Part shown: in pieces, positions 7,405-14,456 of the stretch
Layout of the letters: each line of letters opens with the position of its first letter
How positions within the stretch are numbered: position 1 is the first letter of the stretch
Assembly: GCA_023137125.1 (NCBI GenBank)
Contig: JAGLPW010000150.1
Span: 1-50,050 of the forward strand
Source of the DNA: Candidatus Cloacimonadota bacterium
GTDB lineage: Bacteria; Cloacimonadota; Cloacimonadia; Cloacimonadales; TCS61
Length of the DNA: 50,050 nt
Reading direction: 5' to 3'
The notes under the pieces: generated by a model
What the model was told of the DNA's origin: nothing
What the model saw: the letters and a program-made list of their open reading frames with translations, nothing else
Databases searched by the model: none
Program-made: the position numbers and the translations under genes

Positions 7405-9621
7405 TTATAATTTTACTTTTCTTAATAAATTTGCATTGGTTACAACGGTTATAGAACTTATTGCCATTGCTATTTCTGCAATTATCGGGTGTAATAAACC
7501 TAATAGAGCAATTGGGATAGATATAATATTATAAGCAAAAGCCCAGAAAAGATTTTGTTTTATCTTCTTAAAAGTTGCTCGTGAAAGTTTTATAGCAGTT
7601 ATCACAGCAGATAAATTCCCCAGTATCAAAGTTATGTCTGCAGATTCAATAGCAATATCTGTTCCTGTTCCGATAGCGATACCAATATTTGCCTGTTTCA
7701 GAGCAGGAGCATCATTTATGCCGTCTCCAACCATAGCAACAATTCCAAATTTATCTTGTAATTTGATAATTTCGGCAACTTTTCTTTCTGGCAAAATATC
7801 CGAAACAAAATAATCTATACCAACTTTTTTCGCTATTGCATTTGCGGTAATTTCATTATCTCCGGTTAACATTACAGTTTGAACACCCATTTTATGCATT
7901 TTGGAAATAGCAGAGATCGAATCATCCTTTAGAGAATCGGCAACTGCTATTAAACCAATAATCTTATTGTCATAACCAATAATCATTACAGTTTTTGCTT
8001 GATCCTCAAGGAACTTAATTTTCTCTTCAATTTTGTTAGTATTTATCTCTTCCTCAGTGAACATTTTCCTATTACCGATTAAGATAAACTTATCCTGGAT
8101 TTTCCCTGAAATTCCTTTTCCGGAATTTGCTTGAAAATCTTCTACGGGAAATAACTCCAGTTTTTCTATTTTAGCTTTTTCTACAATTGCAGAAGCCAGA
8201 GGGTGTTCCGAGCCTGCTTCGATACTGGCAGCATATTGGAGAAGAGCATTTTTTGAAATATTAAATGGTATAATATCTGTAACTTCAGGTTTTCCTTTGG
8301 TAATTGTTCCGGTTTTATCAAAAACAATAACTTTTACTTGCTTCATAGTTTGGATCGCTTCACCTTTGCGGATCAGGATCCCTCGCTGAGCTCCCATTCC
8401 GCTTCCAACCATTAAGGCAGTTGGTGTTGCTAAACCCAAAGCGCAAGGACATGCAATAACCAAGACAGCAACAGTAGCAAAAACAGCTTGAGTAATTACA
8501 CTCAATTCAGGATTTACCCAAGGCAGGAAATTACTTGCCCAGATCACAACCTGTTGAAGCTGTTGATTGAAGACCAGCCAGGAAATAAATGTTAGAATAG
8601 CTAAGAGAATTACGACAGGAACAAAAATTCCAGTAACTTTATCAGCAAATTCCTGAATCGGAACTTTTGAACCTTGAGTTTCTTCAACCATTTTTATGAT
8701 CTGCGAAAGGAATGTATCTTTTCCGATTTTGGTTGCTTTTACCTTGATTAAACCACTTTGATTTATGGTTGCTCCAATAACTTTATCTCCAATCCTTTTC
8801 TTAATCGGCATCGATTCACCTGTTGCCATGGATTCATCTATCGTTGTTTTTCCTACAATGATCTCACCATCTGTAGGTATCTTGGAACCGGGTTTAATGA
8901 GCATTATATCACCGATGATTACTTCTTCGATGGGAATTTCCAGCTCTGAATTACTTCTTATTACAATTGCGGTTTTAGCACCCAATTCTAAGAGTTTACG
9001 GATTGCCTGCGAAGCTTTGCCTTTTGCTTTTGACTCAATGTATCTACCTGTAAGATGGAATGACATTATCATTGCAGAAACCCCGGCAAAACTAGCAATT
9101 GGAAGAAAAAATCGTAATAGACCTGTGAAAAAAGCAGCTCCTGTTCCCAATGCTATCAACACATCCATATTCGCAGAGCCGTGAGTAATAGATCTGAAGG
9201 CTGATATGTAGGTTTTTCTTCCAATAATAAATAATACTGGAATTGCCAGAAAGATCATTCCCAAATGAAATACTGTTTCACTGGGAAACATTCTGTTAAA
9301 AAACATTTCTGGGATCATCCATAAAGCAATTGGAATAGTAAATAACCAGGCTCCAATCATCTTTTTTCGTGCTTGATCATATGCTGTTAGCTCTTTATCT
9401 TTCTCCTGTTCTTCTACAACCTCATAACCTGAATTATGAACAGCTTCTAAAAGTTGATTATAGTTTGCCTGATCAGGATCGAATTTTACAGTTGCTTTCT
9501 CTGTTGCCAGGTTCACATTGGCAAAACTTACTCCATCCACTTTTTTCAAAGCTTTTTCCACTGAAGCTGAGCAACTTGCACAGGTCATTCCACCAATTTT
9601 CATAGTTTCTATCTTAATCAT
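7405..9621 (-). CDS. copA: Copper-translocating P1B-type ATPase CopA
   Basis: This is a 738-aa inner-membrane ATPase that exports Cu(I) from the cytoplasm. One N-terminal heavy-metal-associated domain carries GGMTCASC (residues 11-18). The transmembrane metal site is CPC near residue 390, within ACPCALGLATPTAL. The phosphorylation motif DKTGT is near residue 433, then TGD and GDGINDAP. The length is normal for a one-HMA CopA. The ATG at 9621 follows AGAGGTTATT. It is the last gene of the operon from the promoter at 10923-10951, and its stop lies 43 bases upstream of the csoR operon -35 box. It complements the Cus-type pump, which acts on periplasmic copper. Specificity follows from CPC and CsoR control. 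Confidence 0.93.
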   Translation of the reverse strand: MIKIETMKIGGMTCASCSASVEKALKKVDGVSFANVNLATEKATVKFDPDQANYNQLLEAVHNSGYEVVEEQEKDKELTAYDQARKKMIGAWLFTIPIALWMIPEMFFNRMFPSETVFHLGMIFLAIPVLFIIGRKTYISAFRSITHGSANMDVLIALGTGAAFFTGLLRFFLPIASFAGVSAMIMSFHLTGRYIESKAKGKASQAIRKLLELGAKTAIVIRSNSELEIPIEEVIIGDIMLIKPGSKIPTDGEIIVGKTTIDESMATGESMPIKKRIGDKVIGATINQSGLIKVKATKIGKDTFLSQIIKMVEETQGSKVPIQEFADKVTGIFVPVVILLAILTFISWLVFNQQLQQVVIWASNFLPWVNPELSVITQAVFATVAVLVIACPCALGLATPTALMVGSGMGAQRGILIRKGEAIQTMKQVKVIVFDKTGTITKGKPEVTDIIPFNISKNALLQYAASIEAGSEHPLASAIVEKAKIEKLELFPVEDFQANSGKGISGKIQDKFILIGNRKMFTEEEINTNKIEEKIKFLEDQAKTVMIIGYDNKIIGLIAVADSLKDDSISAISKMHKMGVQTVMLTGDNEITANAIAKKVGIDYFVSDILPERKVAEIIKLQDKFGIVAMVGDGINDAPALKQANIGIAIGTGTDIAIESADITLILGNLSAVITAIKLSRATFKKIKQNLFWAFAYNIISIPIALLGLLHPIIAEIAMAISSITVVTNANLLRKVKL

Positions 9622-9696
9622 AATAACCTCTTTATTCAGATATTCCAGACCAAATTATTAATTCGCTCACAGGTTTTCCCGATTCCACAAGGCTCA

Positions 9697-9879
9697 TCAT
9701 TGTTTCGATGGACAAGGAACGCTTCCGTAAGAACAAAAAACACAACACTCACCCGGTTTTGGGCTTAGTTTAGCCTTGCATTTTAAGCATTCATAAAATA
9801 TCAGGCAGGAATTTACTGGCATTATTTCTTCTTTTTCATAACCGCATTCAGGACATTTGATTACAGATTTCAGTTTCAT
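9697..9879 (-). CDS. 60-aa GDCCVxC-type small Cys-rich protein
   Basis: This small cytoplasmic-looking protein has nine cysteines in 60 residues. A zinc-ribbon-like CPEC (9-12), Cys25 and CLKC (31-34) are followed by GECCVFC (43-49) and VPCP. It matches the GDCCVxC family of small proteins often found beside mercury or copper resistance genes, with Glu in place of the family's usual Asp. Its start overlaps the stop of the SHOCT membrane protein by 4 bases, so the two are translationally coupled. Copper binding or delivery to CopA is an inference. No UGA-encoded selenocysteine is needed to explain this copy. Confidence 0.82.
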   Translation of the reverse strand: MKLKSVIKCPECGYEKEEIMPVNSCLIFYECLKCKAKLSPKPGECCVFCSYGSVPCPSKQ

Positions 9880-10178
9880 AATTCTGCCTTTTCAAGAATG
9901 TTCTTCATCTCTTTAAAATCTTCTTTAGAAATTTCTCCTTTTACATAACGGGTCTTCAATATTTCAATAGCATCCGGATTTTTTCTCTCTGATTTAGAGA
10001 AAGCCTTAATGAAGAGTATAACCAATAATAAAAGAAAGGGTATTACAATCCACCAATAAAGGTTATGACCACTCCAATCACCCATCATATGCCCACCGCC
10101 ATTTATTTCGTTTCCATGAGCATTTAATACTATAGGTATTATCGATATCATCATGATAATCCAAATTAAGCGTCTCAT
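9876..10178 (-). CDS. SHOCT-domain membrane protein, 100 aa
   Basis: This protein has an N-terminal signal or first membrane helix (1-20), a His/Met/Gly-rich segment (HGNEINGGGHMMGDWSGH, about 21-38), a transmembrane helix (about 41-60) and a C-terminal SHOCT motif (residues 68-97). The His/Met segment would face the periplasm and could bind Cu(I). The start overlaps the LDCC-peptide stop by 4 bases, and GAGGAGGT lies inside that peptide's last codons. SHOCT proteins of this shape are common in metal-resistance clusters, but their job is not established. Confidence 0.82.
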   Translation of the reverse strand: MRRLIWIIMMISIIPIVLNAHGNEINGGGHMMGDWSGHNLYWWIVIPFLLLLVILFIKAFSKSERKNPDAIEILKTRYVKGEISKEDFKEMKNILEKAEL

Positions 10179-10306
10179 TTTTGACCTCCTCTATGTGGTT
10201 TATTCAAATCGCAGCAATCAGCACGTTTATTGCCGAACTGCTCTAGGTTTTCTTTGGCAAGTCTTACTAAAAAATCATTCCATGATTTTTTTATTTTATT
10301 AAACAT
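10175..10306 (-). CDS. 43-aa LDCC-type putative metal-binding peptide (copy 2)
   Basis: This 43-residue peptide has the same layout as the one at 1094-1219: a basic helix (KIKKSWNDFLVRLAKEN) then ADCCDLNK and a short basic tail. It fits the LDCC-motif putative metal-binding family. A strong ribosome-binding site (ATGGAGGTTATC) precedes the ATG at 10306. The stop overlaps the next start (ATGA). The vicinal cysteines suggest a soft-metal ligand. Having one paralog in each CsoR-controlled operon supports a role in copper handling, which is inference. Confidence 0.82.
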   Translation of the reverse strand: MFNKIKKSWNDFLVRLAKENLEQFGNKRADCCDLNKPHRGGQK

Positions 10307-10321
10307 GATAACCTCCATTTG

Positions 10322-10489
10322 TTAAATTAGGTTTTGTTTCATTTCATCAAATTCAATTTTAGATATTTCACCTTTCGCATAACGAATCCTTAAAATGTCT
10401 TCAGGTGACTTTTCCTTTTTGTTTATATCTATTTTATCTTTAAAAATAAAATAAATTACAACAAGTATTATTAATGGTCCTAAAAACAT
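10322..10489 (-). CDS. 55-aa SHOCT-domain peptide with one membrane helix
   Basis: This small gene fills the gap between the DUF302 gene and the LDCC-type peptide. It encodes one N-terminal membrane helix (about residues 2-16) followed by a SHOCT motif (SPEDILRIRYAKGEISKIEF, residues 28-47). The SHOCT core is very like that of the 100-aa protein encoded two genes downstream (DAIEILKTRYVKGEISKEDF). A strong site, AAGGAGGAACG, precedes the ATG at 10489 and overlaps the end of the DUF302 gene. Function unknown; perhaps a membrane partner of the longer SHOCT protein. Confidence 0.82.
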   Translation of the reverse strand: MFLGPLIILVVIYFIFKDKIDINKKEKSPEDILRIRYAKGEISKIEFDEMKQNLI

Positions 10490-10498
10490 CGTTCCTCC

Positions 10499-10888
10499 TT
10501 ATTCGATAGAATCGAATATTTTTTTTAATCTTTCTTCTACTTTTCGTGAAATTGATTCCAGTTTTTCATTTTCGATCATCGACATAGCAATAGTTGGTTT
10601 TATGATACTAACAACAGTTTTATCATCTTTTTCAAAAACGACCATATTACAGGGAAGCATCAAACCAATACTTTGTTCTGTTTGGATTGATTTTATGGCA
10701 CTGGCAGGATCACATAGACCGAGAATCGTATATTCTTTAAATTCAATTCCCAACTTTTCTTTAAATTTTTCTTTCATATCTATTTGTGAAACAATCCCGA
10801 AACCTTGATCCTTTACTTTTTCAGGAAGTTGTTTCAAGATTTCTCCAAAAGAAACATTTAGCTCTTTGTAAAATCCATAGTTAATCAT
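10499..10888 (-). CDS. DUF302 domain protein
   Basis: This 129-aa protein has no signal peptide and matches the DUF302 fold (a small alpha/beta domain), with the segment GLCDPASA and then LMLPCNMVVFEKDD in the conserved region. The ATG at 10888 follows AAGGAGGAAATT. The longer frame from 10915 begins inside the CsoR operator and is rejected. It is the first gene of the second copper operon. DUF302 proteins recur in sulfur and metal stress loci; their biochemical role is not settled. The two cysteines (LCDP, LPCN) are candidate ligands. Confidence 0.82.
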   Translation of the reverse strand: MINYGFYKELNVSFGEILKQLPEKVKDQGFGIVSQIDMKEKFKEKLGIEFKEYTILGLCDPASAIKSIQTEQSIGLMLPCNMVVFEKDDKTVVSIIKPTIAMSMIENEKLESISRKVEERLKKIFDSIE

Positions 10889-10906
10889 AATTTCCTCCTT
10901 TTCAAG

Positions 10907-10923
10907 ATACCCCATGGGGGTAT
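10907..10923. promoter_or_regulatory. CsoR operator 2
   Basis: ATACCCCATGGGGGTAT is a 17-bp palindrome with the same half-sites (ATACCC, GGGTAT) and the same 5-base centre length as operator 1. It lies 18 bases upstream of the DUF302 start and touches the -10 box, which is how CsoR would repress the operon that ends with copA. Confidence 0.85.
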
Positions 10924-10951
10924 ATGAATTAAGATAATGTTTTTGTGTTAA
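10923..10951 (-). promoter_or_regulatory. Promoter of the DUF302-copA operon
   Basis: On the minus strand TTAACA (10951-10946) and TTCATA (10928-10923) are separated by 17 bases. The arrangement relative to the operator mirrors that of the csoR promoter. Box quality is moderate. Confidence 0.5.
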
Positions 10952-10986
10952 GAGGCAAATTTTTTATTTTAATTTTATAAATTGTC

Positions 10987-11643
10987 TTATAATTTTAGTT
11001 TGTTTAATATTTCTTTAAAGTTATCAGCATAATAGTCAGCTTCATTTCGAATCGCATTTACTTCATGTGTATCATTATCATCAAAAATAGCAAATGCATC
11101 CATCCCACCATTATGAGCAGCAAGTACACCATGCAGAGTATCCTCTATCACCAGACAGTCTCCCGGAGTCACATTTATTTCTTCAGCTGCTTTCAAGAAA
11201 ATATCGGGGAAAGGTTTACCTTTAATATCTTCACATCCTGCTACGATTGAATCAAAAAAATTCAAAACACCATTGGCACGTAAAACTGTTTCAGTGAGAT
11301 ATTTTGTATTGCTGGTTCCTATGGCTATTTTCACATTGTTCATGCTCAAATATTTAATTAATTCTTTAGCATTCGGCTTAAGTTTTACATCTGATTTATA
11401 ATGTTTTTCCACCATACCAGTCCATTCTGCTCCTATTTCTTCAATAGAATCAGGTAGATTAAATTTATCTTTAAAATACTGGCAGATTTCCTTAAAGCTG
11501 TTACCTGTTTCCACATCTTTAAAGAGATCATCCGGTACGGGGATATTACGCATTTCCAAATATTCTTTATCTATCTGGATCCATATACCCATCGAATCAA
11601 TAAGTGTTCCATCCAGATCAAATATTATAGCCTTGTATTTCAT
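10987..11643 (-). CDS. HAD-superfamily phosphatase (beta-phosphoglucomutase-like subfamily)
   Basis: This is a 218-aa cytoplasmic hydrolase. The nucleophile motif is DLDGTLIDS (residues 9-17); the cap domain follows, then GTSN (motif II), K of KGKPFPD (motif III) and VIEDTLHG (motif IV). It is a typical subfamily IA phosphatase or phosphomutase. It starts 30 bases after the phnE-like gene with a good site (AAGGGGAACA), so it is probably the last gene of the PhnDCE operon. A role on the imported phosphorus compound is possible but unproven. It is not recognisably phosphonoacetaldehyde hydrolase. Confidence 0.85.
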   Translation of the reverse strand: MKYKAIIFDLDGTLIDSMGIWIQIDKEYLEMRNIPVPDDLFKDVETGNSFKEICQYFKDKFNLPDSIEEIGAEWTGMVEKHYKSDVKLKPNAKELIKYLSMNNVKIAIGTSNTKYLTETVLRANGVLNFFDSIVAGCEDIKGKPFPDIFLKAAEEINVTPGDCLVIEDTLHGVLAAHNGGMDAFAIFDDNDTHEVNAIRNEADYYADNFKEILNKLKL

Positions 11644-11673
11644 TGTTCCCCTTATATCCTATGATAATCTTTT

Positions 11674-12681
11674 TTACATTCCTTGCAATTTCTCACGCAC
11701 TTTTGCACTTACCATATCCATTATCCAGACAACTGCAGCAATCAACCAGATGATCATTCCAACATTATGCCAACGTAGGAGTTGCTGTTGTTGAAGAAGA
11801 AGAAGTCCGATACCACCACCACCAACAAAACCTACGATCGTAGCCATGCGTACGTTTATATCCCACCTGTAAATTGTAAAGGCTAGAAACGGTGAGATGA
11901 TCTGTGGAACGACTCCAAAAACCCAAATCTGAAGCGTATTTGCTCCAGTTGCTTTTATCGCTTCCACCGGACCAGAATCAATATTTTCTATCTGCTCGGA
12001 ATATAACTTGGTTAGTGCAGCAATAGAATGAATCATTAGTGCCAACATGCCGGCAAAAGGACCTATCCCCACCCACACACTGAAAATGATAGCCCATACG
12101 ATAGCTTCTATTGAGCGAAAAACAGTTGCAAAGGTACGAATGATAATATAAACTGTGTTTCCTATTAAGGTCTTTGGCATCAGGTTGCGTGCGGCAAAAA
12201 AGCTGAGAAGAAATGCAAATGGTATGGCAAATATTGTAGCAAGCAAAGCAAGATAGATCGTTTCTGCCAAAGCTGTTAAACTCACTATTAAAAGATCAAG
12301 ATTCGGGTCAAAGATACCGGACATAATTCCACCGGCATTCTTGAATTTCGTGAAGAATTTGTAAGGGTTGACCTCCACTAATATCCAACCAACTATAAAT
12401 GTAATAAGTAATATCAATACAATTGACCATCCCCAGAAAGTCTTATACCATTTATTATTTGTTCTTTTTGTGGGAAGAAATACTTTTCTGCCAATGGAAA
12501 TCCCACAAGTCATTACAATTACACTTACAACTACCCCGTAGATCACGATGTGTAAACCTGGTATTGCTACATTAAACCAACGATTTAGTAAAAATGAAAT
12601 ACAACCAGTAATATATATCCATATAAGCAGATCGGTGAGAATTGCCTGAAGATTCAGTTTGAGCATATTTTTCTTTTTCAT
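11674..12681 (-). CDS. phnE: PhnE-type ABC transporter permease
   Basis: This is a 335-aa inner-membrane permease of the phosphonate/phosphite importer family. Hydrophobic stretches give about six membrane helices after a slightly longer N-terminal region. The cytoplasmic EAA-like loop reads EAIKATGANTLQIWVFG (about residues 225-241). It overlaps the ATPase gene by 4 bases, which indicates translational coupling. Together with PhnC and PhnD it should import a phosphonate, phosphite or similar oxyanion. Confidence 0.88.
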   Translation of the reverse strand: MKKKNMLKLNLQAILTDLLIWIYITGCISFLLNRWFNVAIPGLHIVIYGVVVSVIVMTCGISIGRKVFLPTKRTNNKWYKTFWGWSIVLILLITFIVGWILVEVNPYKFFTKFKNAGGIMSGIFDPNLDLLIVSLTALAETIYLALLATIFAIPFAFLLSFFAARNLMPKTLIGNTVYIIIRTFATVFRSIEAIVWAIIFSVWVGIGPFAGMLALMIHSIAALTKLYSEQIENIDSGPVEAIKATGANTLQIWVFGVVPQIISPFLAFTIYRWDINVRMATIVGFVGGGGIGLLLLQQQQLLRWHNVGMIIWLIAAVVWIMDMVSAKVREKLQGM

Positions 12682-13445
12682 CTGATCTCAACCTCCTCAG
12701 CATCTTCCCCGTAAATCTCTTTAAATCTCTTTTTATCGATCTCCCTGGGAGTTCCATCAAAAACAATTTCACCATCTTTCAAACCAACTACTCGTGTACC
12801 ATATTTCCTTGCCAGGCTAAGAAAATGAAGTGAACAGATAATTGTGATCTTATCATTTTTATTTAATTCTCCCAGGTATTTCATCACTGAATCTGCTGTG
12901 GCTGGATCAAGACTGGCAACAGGTTCATCTGCTAGAATAACTTTAGGCTTCTGCATCAATGTACGGGCAATTGCTACACGTTGCTGCTGTCCCCCGCTCA
13001 GGTTCTTGATCTTGTTTTCATCAAAATCTTTCAAACCTACTCGCTGAAGGTTTTCCAGGGCTATTTCCACATCCTTCTTATTTTTAGAAAATGCAAGTGA
13101 ATTCAGCAAAGAAGTATATCCTAATTTTCCAGTAAGAACATTTGTAAGTGAACTCATGTTCTTTATCAAATTGAATTGTTGAAATATCATACCGATCTTT
13201 CGCCGAATTAAACGAAGTTTTTGTCCTTTGGCTGCAATAATATCTTCACCATCAATTTGAATTTTTCCGGATGTGGGTTCGATAAGTCTATTCAGACAGC
13301 GAAGGAGTGTAGTTTTACCGGAACCGGAAAGACCTAGAAGAATGCAGAATTCACCTTCTTTCACATTTAAATTAATACCTTTTAGAGCATGTGTTCCACC
13401 AGTATAAACTTTATGCAGGTTATTAATTTCAATGATATTTTTCAT
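12678..13445 (-). CDS. phnC: PhnC-type ABC transporter ATP-binding protein
   Basis: This 255-aa ATPase has Walker [10 protein letters not shown] (about 38-46), signature [12 protein letters not shown] (about 144-155) and Walker [14 protein letters not shown]. The closest family by pattern and context is the phosphonate importer ATPase. It lies between the substrate-binding protein gene (72-base gap) and the permease gene (4-base overlap). Confidence 0.9.
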   Translation of the reverse strand: MKNIIEINNLHKVYTGGTHALKGINLNVKEGEFCILLGLSGSGKTTLLRCLNRLIEPTSGKIQIDGEDIIAAKGQKLRLIRRKIGMIFQQFNLIKNMSSLTNVLTGKLGYTSLLNSLAFSKNKKDVEIALENLQRVGLKDFDENKIKNLSGGQQQRVAIARTLMQKPKVILADEPVASLDPATADSVMKYLGELNKNDKITIICSLHFLSLARKYGTRVVGLKDGEIVFDGTPREIDKKRFKEIYGEDAEEVEIR

Positions 13446-13517
13446 ATTTATCCTACAACTATATTGAATTTCTCATTTCGAGGAATCCATTTTTTTTTGT
13501 AATACTAATTCGCCAAT

Positions 13518-14405
13518 TTAGAAATTATCTTTCCCAATTGCTTTCATTGCTTCGCGTACGCTGTCATAATCTTTATCAGATGCTCGAATGAAGTTATCTA
13601 TTTCTAATAAACTTTTTAAAGTTTCTCGATTTTCATCATCGTTTGCAAATTCCATTAAAGCATTAATAATTCTTTCTTTCATTTCAGGTGGAAAATCCTT
13701 ACGGAAAGTTACTGTAGAATTTGGGATCCACTCTGTAAAACCAATAATTTTGATCTTTTCCATAACATCCGGATGTGTTTCAATAACTGTGCTTCGTGCG
13801 TCATGAGCATCTACTTCATTAACAGGTGTCCAAAAAGCACAACCTACGTCAGCCTTTCCACTATAAACAGCAAGAACCGCTTGTGGATGACCACCTGCAA
13901 AAAAATATTTCTCCGGTTGGATACCTTTCTCGATAAGCAGAGCAGAAGGATATATATATCCAGAAGTAGAAGCAGCGTCTGTATATGCAATTATTTTCCC
14001 GTTAATATCCTCTAAAGTATTAATATTGCTGTCCGCTCGAGCAATAAATTGCCCTCTGTATTTATCAAATCCTTTCCGAACAACAGTAAGAGCCACTTCT
14101 GCATCAAATTTTTTATTTGCCAGGATGTATGCGAAAGTTGCTAACCAGGCAACATCTGTTTCTTTAGTTCCCATTGCTTCAATAACAGAAGCATAGCTGG
14201 TGGGAACGGCAACATGGAAATGATAACCTGTTTTTTCTCTGATGATTTCTGCAACCTCTTCTCCACTGGTAATTATTTTATCTGCTTCAATAGAAGGAAC
14301 GAAATACATTTTTATCGGGTTTTTTTTAGTTCCCAGTTCTGCCTGTTGTTCACAGCCAAATATGACCAGGATAGAAATAAGTAAAATAATCTTATTAAAT
14401 TTCAT
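13518..14405 (-). CDS. phnD: PhnD-type substrate-binding lipoprotein
   Basis: This solute-binding protein has a lipoprotein signal ending in FGC, so it is likely anchored by Cys18. The mature domain matches the PhnD family (phosphate, phosphite or phosphonate binding), including the ligand-pocket segment YTDAASTSGYIYPS and WIPNSTVTFRKDFP. The coordinates use the ATG at 14405. A TTG codon at 14414, 7 bases after GGGAGG, is in frame and better spaced. That site lies in the 3' arm of a terminator hairpin. The ligand is not predictable; no phosphonate-degradation genes are in the window. Confidence 0.87.
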   Translation of the reverse strand: MKFNKIILLISILVIFGCEQQAELGTKKNPIKMYFVPSIEADKIITSGEEVAEIIREKTGYHFHVAVPTSYASVIEAMGTKETDVAWLATFAYILANKKFDAEVALTVVRKGFDKYRGQFIARADSNINTLEDINGKIIAYTDAASTSGYIYPSALLIEKGIQPEKYFFAGGHPQAVLAVYSGKADVGCAFWTPVNEVDAHDARSTVIETHPDVMEKIKIIGFTEWIPNSTVTFRKDFPPEMKERIINALMEFANDDENRETLKSLLEIDNFIRASDKDYDSVREAMKAIGKDNF

Positions 14406-14412
14406 TGAATTC

Positions 14413-14441
14413 AAAAAAACGCCTCCCTAACGAGAGGCGTT
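14413..14441 (-). terminator. Rho-independent terminator after the symporter, overlapping the phnD leader
   Basis: Read on the minus strand, AACGCCTC pairs with GAGGCGTT across an 8-base loop and is followed by a run of seven T residues. The hairpin starts 15 bases after the symporter stop. Its 3' arm contains GGGAGG, the only good ribosome-binding site for phnD. Confidence 0.85.
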
Positions 14442-14456
14442 CAGTATTATTCTCAA

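Noticed and set aside
9632-9700. 22-codon frame (MMSLVESGK...) overlapping the GDCCVxC gene stop by 3 bases
   Set aside because: The spacing is suggestive of coupling, but it is very short, has no recognisable motif, and may simply be the leader of copA. Kept out until conservation is shown.
10889-10915. Longer DUF302 start at 10915
   Set aside because: That ATG is the centre of the CsoR operator palindrome; the ATG at 10888 has a strong ribosome-binding site.
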